From the NCBI GenBank assembly GCA_023053545.1, contig JAKZAN010000002.1:10660790-10724789 (forward strand): a DNA stretch of 64,000 nucleotides, written 5' to 3'. The notes beneath the pieces are model-generated. The model was not told the DNA's origin and searched no databases. It was given only the letters and a program-made list of their open reading frames with translations. The DNA comes from Lepidurus packardi (taxonomy: Eukaryota; Arthropoda; Branchiopoda; Notostraca; Triopsidae). Positions 12,801-23,900 of the stretch are shown in pieces. The position numbers and the translations under genes are program-made. Every line of letters starts with the position of its first letter. The stretch's first letter is position 1.

Positions 12801-15800
12801 TTTTTTATTTTACACACAATTTTACTTATAAAATTTACTCATATAAATAACTCATAAAATTTGTGAGTAATTTTTCGAGAGAGATAGCAAAACACAAACC
12901 TGCGCTAGGCTCAGACCGCCTTCTTTCTTCCATACCGGTAGCAAATGCAGGAACACGTTTAGGAGATAAGTGTGTACTCCGGGAACTTCCCCCACTACCA
13001 GCACGCTGGGGGGAGTTACTTTCCGTGCTACGGTACGGCTCCCCAAACAAAGTTTCCCGTTCTCGAATAGGGCGAAAGAGTACACCAGTCAAACGCCCTC
13101 GCACGCGACTGGCGGACATTTCCCTTCCTTCTGAACCATCTAATACAGGATCAGCATCTGTTTCAGACCTCGCCGCGTCGTCCGACCTACAAAATATGAC
13201 AAACGAATCATAAACATCTACAACATAAACTTATAGAAAACCTGTTTTACCTCGTAACACTATTGGCATCATCAGTATCCACGTTATCCAGCTCTCCCAA
13301 TCGTTCTGTATCACTCACCATCACATCAGTGCTCCAAGCTTCCGAAGCTGTTTCGGACACATCAAAGAGTCCCCCCTAGACAAAAAATCTAGGTTTTTAG
13401 CACATAATTGCGAACTTAAATTCAATGTTAACCAACCTCTCTTTCCAAAAGCAAGTGCTGCCCAGGCAATACAATCCCTTCCAGCGGTGGCCGACTAGTC
13501 CGGTCGGCTGCATCAGCCATAACGTCCATTTCACTTCCCAGGACATCTGTGCTCCAGGAATCGCTTATCATAGAAACCGTTTCATCTCCTACACCAAAAT
13601 TGTCAGGAACTCCCTCACTAAAAGGAAAAACAAGCTGTTTCCGTACCTTGTATCATATCCTTCACTTCAAAACGACCAAAACGGTCATCAATATCGGAAG
13701 GTTTGCTGAGCTGGGCATTCATAATGGTTCTGCGCTCTTCCGTTTGGCCGCGGGCAGTGCCTTCATCGCCTTCTGTGACTTGGGAAGACGGGGTATCTCT
13801 GCCTGAAACATTGGGCGATCCCCGGCCTGAAACATTAGCCGAAACCATATCCGAGAGATTGTCATTGGCATCGTTGTCGTCGTCATTCTCTGATTCCACC
13901 GACGAGGCAACTGAATGATTCGAGGCAGCTTCAGAAATCGCCTCCAAATTATCGCTCGTGTTGCCTGAAACATAAGCATTTAAGGCATATTTTTAAAAAA
14001 AACCAATTTAATGCATAAGCATAAACATAAGCATTTAATGTTTCATCAAACCTATTGATCCTTCATCATGTGACAAGGAAAACCGCGTTCGTTTTTCTTG
14101 AGTTTCCCCATTTCCATTTGGAATTAAAACCGGTACATCTTCCTCGTCATTATTGTTTTCGGCATCAGCAGAAGGCCTCGGTCTGTTTTCTTCCCTGGCT
14201 AAAACCTAAAAATACAATGCTTACTGTTTCCTTTTGGCTAGTGACAACAAACAAAAATTACTTCCGGTTCCGATAAGAATCCTACACAAGTAGAATTTGC
14301 GGGCAAGGGGAACACCAAAATATTCTCACCGTAATGTTCATCATCATCTAAATGTGTCCCGTTTTCGTCACTTGGGGACGTCGGAGATAGGAAGTTAGTC
14401 TTTCCTTTGACGCGCACTGCCTCAAAAACTTTAATCTTTCTAAACAAAAAAAAATAGTCTACTAATGTACCTCTACCAAGGATGTTTTTTTTAGCCGACG
14501 TAGACGGGGAAGTTTCTGATGCGGTTAATCCATTCGCTACACTTGCAGAAGGACTGAGTGATATTTGGGAAGTCAGCAGTGGCGGTAAAGATGCCAGCAT
14601 GGTTTCCAACGCATCCCGATCAAGCGACTCGCAGCCGCCGTCTAAAACCGCCCTTAGAAATGACACCTAACATCGAATAAATTATATATTTTTTTCTCAG
14701 ACTTCACATCATGTAGTCACCAGCTGGTGAAGTTCAGATTCCGTTATTAGTATGGCTGTGCGCTGCAAGCCTTCCAACGGCTTATCGCTCATAGAGGAAA
14801 ACTTTTCACTGTTGTTTTCAAGCACACTCTCCAAAATCGAAGCCACGGAATCCTGAAAAATCCAACAATATTATCCGTAGCTTTTTCTCTAATAATAATG
14901 GCAAAAGAAAAGCCTTACCTTATCAACCCGTGAGCAAACTTCCGTCCACCTGGGATCTATATTCTCGTACTTCCAAACAGCGAGAGCTTGGAGTATCTGG
15001 GCAACTCGCATTAGATTAGAACGAGCTACTTCGCTAATAGGAGCTTCGATAATGCCCAATGGCTCCGGATTTATAATGGCGGGGCAAATAAGCAAACCAA
15101 AGAGCAACTCCACACAGAGAGCTGTTACTTCACGAATCTCCACTCGTTCGTTGTTTACTAGTAACGTACGCATCTCTCGAATCAACCAGGCAATGCTTAA
15201 TACGGAAGAAAAAATAATATGTAATAACATGTAATAAAATAATAAATAAAGTACTAATAATATAAATAAAATTATACAAATAATATAAAGAAATAAAATA
15301 ATACGTATAAAGAAAAACAAAGGAGTCATCTTCGGTAATTCCCTGTGCAATGAAGCTTTTTTCTTACCTTGGTGGAAAGCACGAAAGACTGCAAACAATG
15401 CCCTCAATGAATTTGCGAGTAAATGACACTAGCTTCTCTATCACTAATCCTCGAGTGTTGGACATAGCACTGGCTCCTTCCTCCAAACTACAATGAAGAA
15501 CACGGTAAAGGTTTGTCAAGTAACAAGTCGTGGGAAATTACTTAAAGGAAGAGTCATCCAGCTCAAGGTTTAACGATGCATCATCTTCCATAAGAAGGTG
15601 CATAATAGGTTCATGCAAGGCGGCGGTTAGAAAGAGCTGAACGGAAAATAAACCCTCATGGAAGGCCTTGTAGAGGCATCCGAACGCACAGCTTCCTCGC
15701 AGTAACCTAAAATTACACAAATGTAACAGTTCTAGTTCTACTCCAACACGCTTACTTTCGAGGACTGACGGAAGTAGCTAACTGCAGTTGCATGAGATAA

Positions 15801-16397
15801 GAGAGAAGCTGCAACACCAAATTCTCATCCGTGTGCAGCAAACCATTTCCATACAGACCAGCTAGGACTGATGTTGCTACTGATGGCATCAACTCAGGAA
15901 ACACTTTCTCTCCCGCAGCCAAGCATTCCGCCACCAAACGTGGTTGAGATTTTAATTGCTGCAAAAAGTCTCCATACGCTGATGCCTATATGGGATGGGA
16001 AGAACATGTTTATTACATGTTAAAATCGTGAGGGAATGCTACGCAGCTTACGCGGAATCCTAACTGTCTATAACTATCAATGAAAACAGCATTTTCCAGT
16101 GCATAGGCTCTCTGACAGCACAATGACGGGCTGCTACCAGGTCTGGAGAGGATCAAGGCATCCAAATTGACTCTTTCTTGGTGTGACACCCAAGCCAGAT
16201 GAGACAAGGTCTCCAGTGCTATTTCAACCTGAAGATAAACAATAATTTAATTAGGTTTCGATATAATGATGTGCTATGAGACCTACTTTCTTGTTTAGGT
16301 CCTGTAATGACTGACGCTCAGCAGATATGAAAAGTCTCTCTTGTCTTAACTGAGTAGCTAATTCTAGAATATCTTTGTGATCACGGGATGAGGCCAT
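9900..16397 (-). CDS. GAPVD1: GTPase-activating protein and VPS9 domain-containing protein 1 (RME-6 homologue)
   Basis: I placed 26 exons: 16287-16397, 16052-16228, 15756-15985, 15542-15706, 15368-15487, 14919-15195, 14721-14852, 14471-14666, 14262-14428, 14052-14205, 13666-13964, 13437-13613, 13251-13375, 12900-13186, 12451-12702, 12243-12373, 12083-12186, 11950-11993, 11365-11591, 11125-11267, 10947-11060, 10673-10884, 10469-10583, 10343-10415, 10087-10284, 9900-10031. They sum to 1,453 codons plus stop (human: about 1,480). The first six exons encode the RasGAP-like domain ([27 protein letters not shown]). The middle is a disordered Ser-rich linker with conserved WSTDVLGS and DDRVFIDPK blocks. 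The last six encode the VPS9 domain ([34 protein letters not shown]). GAPVD1 activates Rab5 at endocytic vesicles. The join after exon 11 is the least certain: the conserved FEVKDM block falls partly in the intron I had to assume. Confidence 0.93.
11640..11910. repeat. GATC-rich imperfect repeats inside a GAPVD1 intron
   Basis: The 358-base intron at 11592-11949 is several times longer than most of this gene's introns. It holds repeated direct and inverted GATC-containing words (GGATCTTTCGG, GATCCGATC, CGATCCAATCCGATC) and two near copies of TTTTTTGAAAGAT. This looks like a small decayed transposable element or satellite remnant; no family is recognised. Confidence 0.45.
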
Positions 16398-16828
16398 GCT
16401 GCCCAAACCATGTACGTAGTGGTTAAGTTTCTAACTTTCGCAATCGCAATCCAGCACACAGCAAAACTTGCCTCACTGTAATAAGGGGAAATTAACTGTT
16501 AACAATGGAATTCAGAACGCAGTACAAACACATATACATAGACTCACAAAAGCAAGTCTGAGAAACATTTTACCTTAAAACATGCCAGCTAGAAACAACG
16601 TCCGAACTGTTCCTTCTAGGCACAAAAACACAAACACGGCGCAGCAGCAGGAGCCCCTAGTTTATTGCCAGTTCCAGGGGCGTGTTTTACCGAGTGAACC
16701 CGAACTGTCATCTGCCGGCACATGTATGTAATCGGCGTCCTTCAGATGTTCCACGCCCATCCAGCGCAAAAGATTGCGCATTGACAGAGAACATTGTGGA
16801 TGGCGAATTTTTGTAACGTCTGACAAGG
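16398..16828. promoter_or_regulatory. Shared intergenic region between head-to-head GAPVD1 and SCAI
   Basis: The two start codons lie 431 bases apart on opposite strands, so this interval must hold the 5' untranslated regions and the core promoters of both genes. No clear TATA box stands out. A GC-rich patch near 16630-16760 would fit a housekeeping bidirectional promoter. This rests on gene arrangement only. Confidence 0.5.
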
Positions 16829-19577
16829 ATGGCGGACCCTGACATGGACGAACATGAAAGAAAAGTGGTTGCAGAGTTTACTCACTTGTTAGAAAAATCT
16901 AAGCAGTTATTTAACGGGTTAAGGTATCATTAATTGACAGCTTCCAAATTCCATGCACGTTTTTGTTCCCTGATTTGCTCCTCTTGCACGAAAAGATGCA
17001 TCTTGTTGTCATCCTGATCCTTTATTGCAACACTTCCAGAACAAACAAAAAAGAAGACATTTAATTTAAAGTCCTCCACGTTATTTTTGTGTTTTGACTT
17101 TTTGTAAGCACGCTATGTATGAATTGATAAAATACAACCTTGATTTCATCTAAAATATTTGGTTTTAATTTCTATTTCGAGAAATTCAAGAGCACTTCTT
17201 TTCTTGTTCTATGCATGCACGGCTCTACTGACCACTAAATATGGTTTCTTGCCAATAAAGAGATTTACCACAATATGGACATAAGCAGTGGCAAGCTTAC
17301 TTTGGCAGAACTTTCGATATTTACACTCGACTATGGAAGTTCCAACAGCAGCATAGGTATGGGTAAAACTAGTTTAGATTTGTAAAAAAAAAAGTATTCC
17401 TTGTTTTCACAGACTAGTTCTGGATGGCAAATATGACCTGAAGCGATGGCAAATTGGAGAAATCGCGTCCAAAATTGGGCAACTGTACTATCATTACTAG
17501 TATGCACTCTGAATCGGAGACTACTGTGTGTAGCCTAATAGCTTTTGTTGCTTTCTAAGTTTAAGGACTAGCGAAACAAATTACCTCAACGAGGCGTTTT
17601 CTTTTTATGCGGCAATTCGCGGAAGAGCGTACTATTCTCAAGTAACGAAAGAAGATCGTCATGGCTTTGCTCGGTAACATTTTCGTACATAATGTAACCT
17701 ATTCTACGGCTTGCAAAAAATCCTGAAATTCTTCAAACCTCTGTAGGTCAGACTTGATGGTAAAAAAGTTACGATACTACGCCCGGTTTATAGTCGTCTC
17801 GCTATTACTAAAGAGAATGAAACTTGTTCGTGACCTCGTTCGGGTAAGAAAAAATCAAGTATAAAAAAAACATATTCTGAAATAATTTTTGCTAGGAGTT
17901 ATCCAAACACATTGACGAATACACGAGTACTTATGAACCCGATGACCAACTCGAATGGTCTTTAGTCTTAGGCGAAATCAAGTCGTTCTTAGAAGCTGAT
18001 GCTGTAGTTAATGTTCTTGATGCGGATTCAAATCCGATGGTTATTTCACATAGGTATATTTCATTTTAAACACAAAATAGTATGTAAACATATTTTGTAG
18101 GCTTAGCCCTTTAAATACTCCTCCGATTGAAAGGTCTCTTGCAATGGATCTAACATTGCAAGAGGTTTTGATTGTGGGGAATAACAACGATCAGGTTTTT
18201 AAAATTAGAGTTTCTAGATTACCAATTACGACCTTCCACTGGAATCCCTTAGGTCAAATTTAGTGAATTGACCCTAGACATGTTTCGCATGTTGCAAACA
18301 TTGGAGCGTGAGCCCCAAGAAGACATAATGCATTATAATCACACACCGGCCACTGGAAGAGCCACACCCTTGGTAAAGAAGACGCTTCTGTTAAATAAAA
18401 TCAATACCTTTGCCAATTTGCGTATTTTTTTAAACAGGATGACGGTGACAGACCACTGAAACGTGAAAATCCTCACAAATACTTACTGTACAAGCCTACA
18501 CTTAGTCAACTTCTCGTCTTCTTAGCATCGGGTTTCAAGGAGCTGCCTCCAAATGGAGCTCTCCTTCTGTATATTTCCGCAGATGGTTTATTCTCCACGA
18601 CCAAGTTGCCCGATGACCGTAAGATTCGCTATTTAGCTTTTTTCTTTTATTCATCCAATATCGTCTGTCAGCTGGGTATGATATGGGAGGCGTGGTGACC
18701 AATAGTAAACGTGAAACAGATTCAACGAACAAGCGAGGAACCACAGTCAAAGACATCCACTGGTATACAAAAAAAGAAATGAAAAAGAACATCGTATAAG
18801 AGATATACAGAAAATAGATATTAATCCTGTTTTTAAATTGTATGCAGTCTTTATCCAGGCGACCTTTTCCCGTTTACACGCAAGCCTCTGTTTATCGTTA
18901 TCGATTCGGATAACAGTTGCGTGTTCCAAAATATGCCTCAGCTCTTCGGGCTCCCTTTAGTAGTTTTGATGTCCCCTCAAAATGTTCCCTCAGCTTTTCA
19001 AGGTAAACGCGAAGCCGTTGGTCCCACGTAAATATTTCTTTCTAATGCCTTTTTTGTATCTCTTTTTATTATTTTATTTTTATTTTTAACGAGCAGAGCT
19101 TCACCAAAAAGGAAGTCTGTTTACGCTGTTCTTGCATAGTCCGTTGGCCGCATTGTGCACCATTTGTCGGTTATCTCAACTCCCACTGCATTTATGGGAA
19201 ACTGGGCAAGCATATGTCGACCGTTTTCTAGCGGAAGCGAGTCGTTTGCTAATTAGAGCTAAAGGAATTGGTAAGAACTCGAAACTCGTAACAAAAAAAT
19301 TGGATATAAGAGATATCTTATGGTACTTTTAGATATTTGCTACGTGCCGTTTTTGGGTGATGATTTCTTACGGCTACTGGTGCTACGATTCATCTTCTGC
19401 TGCGTAACGTTACGACTTCATCGAGCCTTCCAAGGGCGTGGTTTTTTACCGCGCTCGCATCCTGCACTGCCCGAAGGAGACCTTTTACTACAGCCTTCGT
19501 TAGAAAGACATCTTTACAACTTGATCGATCAGTTGGACGCGGCAGCTGCTTTTATAGAACCGCACAATGTTGTCTAA
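16829..19577 (+). CDS. SCAI: SCAI, suppressor of cancer cell invasion homologue
   Basis: Thirteen exons: 16829-16923, 17261-17356, 17413-17499, 17572-17673, 17747-17843, 17896-18053, 18101-18194, 18253-18372, 18438-18618, 18672-18762, 18848-19002, 19097-19270, 19333-19577. They join in phase to 564 codons plus stop (human SCAI: 606). Conserved blocks run the full length: VAEFTHLLEKSKQLFNGLR at the start, QWQAYFGRTFDIYTRLW, RRENPHKYLLYKP-type block (here KRENPHKYLLYKPTLSQL), CLYPGDLFPFTRKPLFIVID, GSLFTLFLHSPLAAL, and DDFLRLLVLRFIFCCVTLRLH. SCAI is a nuclear co-factor that represses MRTF/SRF-dependent transcription through formin-linked signalling and also takes part in DNA repair. The first intron (337 bases) is the longest. 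GAPVD1 starts 431 bases upstream on the other strand. Confidence 0.95.
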
Positions 19578-20933
19578 CTGCGAAAGGACATATCGTATCG
19601 TATAAATTACAGGATCGAAGAAAGACAGAAAATATGGACACGAACTCCCAGCGAGGTGTTAAGTTTCTAATGACCACCCTTGCGACTAGCCCAACAACTC
19701 TTACTTGTCTGCCTTGTGTCCCCTTGCTCGTCTTGCACAATTTTGCGCACCAAATCATTTGCTAGTCACTCCATTCTCGCCTCGGCGCAAGGTTTTCTTT
19801 GCCAAAATGTACTAAACCTGTCACTTAAGTGTACACAATTTTGTTTACCTTCTATTCTTCCTTTACCCCGTAATACATTCCGAAATGTTTAAAAGCTCAC
19901 TGTAAAAGCAGTTCCCGAATTAATTCAGAATGTGTGTTAAGTAGATTCTATACGATGCTAAAAACTATCGGCCAAAGTGGTGTTCGTGACTCCTAATGAG
20001 TCAGTCTCAAGTGGACTCGAGAGTGAGCAAGACTTGCGAATGGATTCTCGACCCGTCAGCAGAGGTAAAAAAATAAGAAAAAAAACCTTAATATAACACA
20101 ATTCAGTTCCGAGCACTTACTGGCAGTTGTTACTATAATTGTGTCGCATTTTGTCTTTGCGTCGCTTGCGTACTACTTGTATGCGAACGAGCGTCACGCA
20201 TACGGATTCCGTGACGTTCAACTTGCCTATGCTAAAGCACGTTCTAAGGATTCGCTTCCCAGGATACTTAATAACAAAACACTCACACACACAAACAAAG
20301 AAAAAAAAATAAGTTTTCCCCTAATGAACTAGCCCTAGACAAGATGTTGGCGAAAACGGATCTGCATAGGGCATATTGTTGGAGCTGGATGTTATTTTGG
20401 GGCGCAACCACAAGTGTGTCAGAATAAGTCTTGGCTATTTGCCTTAAACCTGAAAAGACCTCCCATCGGAACCCCAACTTGGCAATTAAGTGGCTTTCCA
20501 AAACCCGTTGAATACATACTCGGGTACCGACCAGAAATCTCCACTTGACCCAGGATCATTTGCAAAATCTGCACCCTTCTTACCCTTCCTTCAGCTCTTT
20601 AACGCACACCATACAAAATAAAAGGAGCGGAAAGCATAATTTGCAAGAAAAGCAAGTAAGCACGAGCTTAAAAATAGGTTACCGAGTCTTCCTCGCTGAG
20701 GCTCCTGCGCCAAAATGGTCCTTACACTCAGTCACCGGACATTGCGACTAAGAACATCAACCCAGGAGGTGCTTTTTCACAGGTGACTGAGTAAAGTTGT
20801 TACAAGACTTGCGTCTGGTTACCAATGGAATAACTGACGACCTTCATAAAAGTGTGTGTCCCCAAAATACGACGCCAAGAAAAAAACGTTCTAGTTTTTG
20901 CTAAAGTTTTGTTTTACTTTTATTTGCACTCAG
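19578..20933. other. Intergenic stretch, may hide 5' exon(s) of the next gene
   Basis: No open frame in this 1.36 kb matches a known family. Because the exon starting at 20934 begins behind an acceptor site and out of codon phase, at least one upstream exon of the tail-anchored protein gene must lie here. I could not identify it with confidence. Confidence 0.45.
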
Positions 20934-23900
20934 CTGCCTCTGAGGGTGGGCCATCGCGTGCACGACCTGAACCGCCGCCGCCGACCTATCTGTGGGAGGA
21001 AGTTCGACGAAGTCGCAGTCGCGGCGGGTATCCGTGGACCATCTTGGATAAGGGGCCCCTGGAAGATGAAGGCGATGCGGATGCCTTGATCAGTGGGTAA
21101 ATTCTGCCAAAATATCTGCCATTTTCTAAGCTCTCTAATAAGCTTGCCGCCTACTACCTTTTGCCCATTTTTGCATCCACATTACTTTGGGGAGGATCAA
21201 AAATAGCCTTTTGGCACCACACAACAAGGGCTATAGTACCCCCCGCCGTAGCCAGACTTGAACTAGTATTTGGACAGGGTCCATAAAAGCTTCTGCTCTG
21301 TGTATGTTTTTAAAGCTCAGCTCCGGTTATTTTGAATGCCCAGCTCGCTTTCACGACTGTCGTCATCCTAATGTGCATTCGCGTTTCCAAACTTCCCCCA
21401 AAACCCTGCCGCAAACTAATCCATAAGTAAATAAATAACAATTCATTTATCGTTGCCAACAGGAGCTTTTTACCGTTACGGATGGCCAGCTCGCTTCCAG
21501 ACGATTACCCGCTACATACGCACAATCAGCAGCGTAAAACGGCATCTGAACCCGCTCAATCCATCAGAAGTACAGCTTCTACCGAACCCGAACTGCAATC
21601 AGTCCGTCGCAGTTCCGCTTCCACCTACAATAGTGCAATGGAAGGTGCTACGGGGGGTCGCTCTCCAGCGTCGTTCCATTTGGACGAAGACATTCTCTTT
21701 GACGACGGCTACGGTGATGAGTTGCCTGATTTCGTTATTGAATACTTTCAAACGCACAATAATGCGTTGGAAGAGGAATTGCCAGAACATATCGTGGAGT
21801 TTATCCAATCCAAAGCCGCAGCTCTCGAGCGGCGTCGACGGCTCGAGCACTTACCCGATGTGCCCGAGATGGAAGAAACTTACACTGCCAACGAAATGCG
21901 AATCCTACGAGACGCACAACGAAGGCTTGAACAAGAAGGGCAGTTCGATAAAAAGGTTATTCAGGATGAACAAGATATACCCATGATGGATGATGATGAC
22001 GTCGTCGACGCCGACCATCACAATGTGAGGTCCGTCCGCCCAAAAGATTTTGGCATGGGAGCAGGTGACGACGATGATTTCGATCAATTTTTTAAACGCC
22101 AAGAGTCTCCTGAACCTCAGCCAGTTATTGCTAAAGCGGGAAAGGGCAAGAAAGTCGGAATCAAAGAACCACCTACCAAGTCTAGTCCGGAGCAAGATTC
22201 CGCTCCCAAGAAGAACAAGTTTAATTTACGCAGCATCTCTATGCCTCCAAAACCTAATATTCGGATGCCTAACATGTCTAAGAAACAACTACCCAAACTC
22301 AAAATGCCCCATTTTAGTTTACCAGGTGGGAAAAACAAAGAAACTAAAGACAACGCGGCTCAGGAAGAACAGCTTGGGCCAAGAACCGTTGAAAACAAAG
22401 AAACTACTAGCAGTAAAGGCAAGAAAAAGTCTGGGAAAGAGAAGGCACCAGAGAAACCGCAAGCAAAGCGCACTCAAAGTGCCAGTCCTATGCGTCAAAA
22501 AATCAACAGCACTTTCTCGAGCTGGCAAAACAGTTTACGAGCCAGTTTTGGTAAAGGTAAGCCAACCCAGCAGCCGGATGAGGTGGTCAACGAATTCGTG
22601 GAATTCTCAGCCACTCCGAACAAGCGTTCTCATGAAGACCATCAGTACGAAGAAATTCAAGCTCCGCTCGTCACCGCTGTCACTGTATTAGAAAGCGCCA
22701 AAGGAATGCCTTCTGTCACAGTTACTCAAGCTCCCGGAAGCCAAAGACTCGACGACGAAGAAACCGAAGGTATAGTCGAAGAACCGATTGATGAAGACGA
22801 AGCACTGGACGAAGATATCAACAGAAGACAGTCACCTGTCTTGGAAGGAGAAACGATGGAAGGTGTCGAGAACTTGCCTGAAGCCGAAGAAGTACAAACA
22901 GACCAGGAAATTAACGAGGAAGTGTTAGACGAGGAAGTTACTACCGTGCACCATCAACTCGACACTGAAACAGGTAGTATGATGTCCGAGGAATGCGAAA
23001 AACACGAAGATCTGGCTGAAGAAACAGTGGAAGAAAAATTGGGTGACAAACCTGTTACTGCGCAGACATTGGCCGCCAAATTGGGTGCTAAGAGCAAGTC
23101 AGCGTTGCAAGCAACTACAGCCAGGAGTAAGCAAGCTTTACAAGCCACCAAAACCAAACTCGATGAACTCTCTCGTGATTCTCTCCGGAAGACAAGGAAT
23201 ACTCTCAACAACCTGAACAAAGAAAATATACAAGCTACGGGCAAGAAACTCCAAACCAAGTTCAACGATACGCTGCAGAAAAACAAAAGGAAAGGGAATA
23301 CACCCAAGCAAAATTACGATTCCGTTACTTTACCTCGACAAACATCACCTTTCATTTTCGAATCTAGTACCACACCGCGTAAACAGCGCGACTATGAGAC
23401 TTCTACGCCCAAAGTTATCGCGGCGCCCCGACGTAATCGTCCCAAATCCGTGGCCAATGGCAACCAGCCTAGCCTACCGATCCGTAGACGCCGCATGAAC
23501 CACCACAACGAAACCAATAAAAACAACACAATTTCTAACTTGCACGACTCTCCTAGAATCCAACCCAGTCACTCGCTTCCGGTGGACATGAACAAAGAAA
23601 ACGTTTGCCAAGACGTCGTTCTTCGCCCCCGTCGCCGAGGCAAAGGACCTCGTTTTCCTACTTCCCAAGTTGCTGATCACCGCCGACATGGTGTCTACAA
23701 TAACAGCTGGCAAGCTACATACACGCAAGCTCCTCATCGTCCGCAAAGCGCGTACTTCTACTCAGATATGAAAAACAACGCTCTGGATGAATTAGCAGAA
23801 CTAGACTACCGCTCAATGAGCCAAGAATTGCATCACGTGTTCTATGCACCGGTAAATACGTTAGCTGCTGTAAATGGTGACGCGTCAAATAAACCCGAAC

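Noticed and set aside
21453..21986. Plus-strand 177-codon frame at the start of the large exon
   Set aside because: The upstream exon (20934-21096) ends in the phase that feeds the 1,515-codon frame, not this one.
22050..22691. Second plus-strand frame of 213 codons inside the tail-anchored protein exon
   Set aside because: It overlaps the 1,515-codon frame that joins in phase to both neighbouring exons. Its Lys/Ser-rich composition is what a frame-shifted reading of that exon would give.
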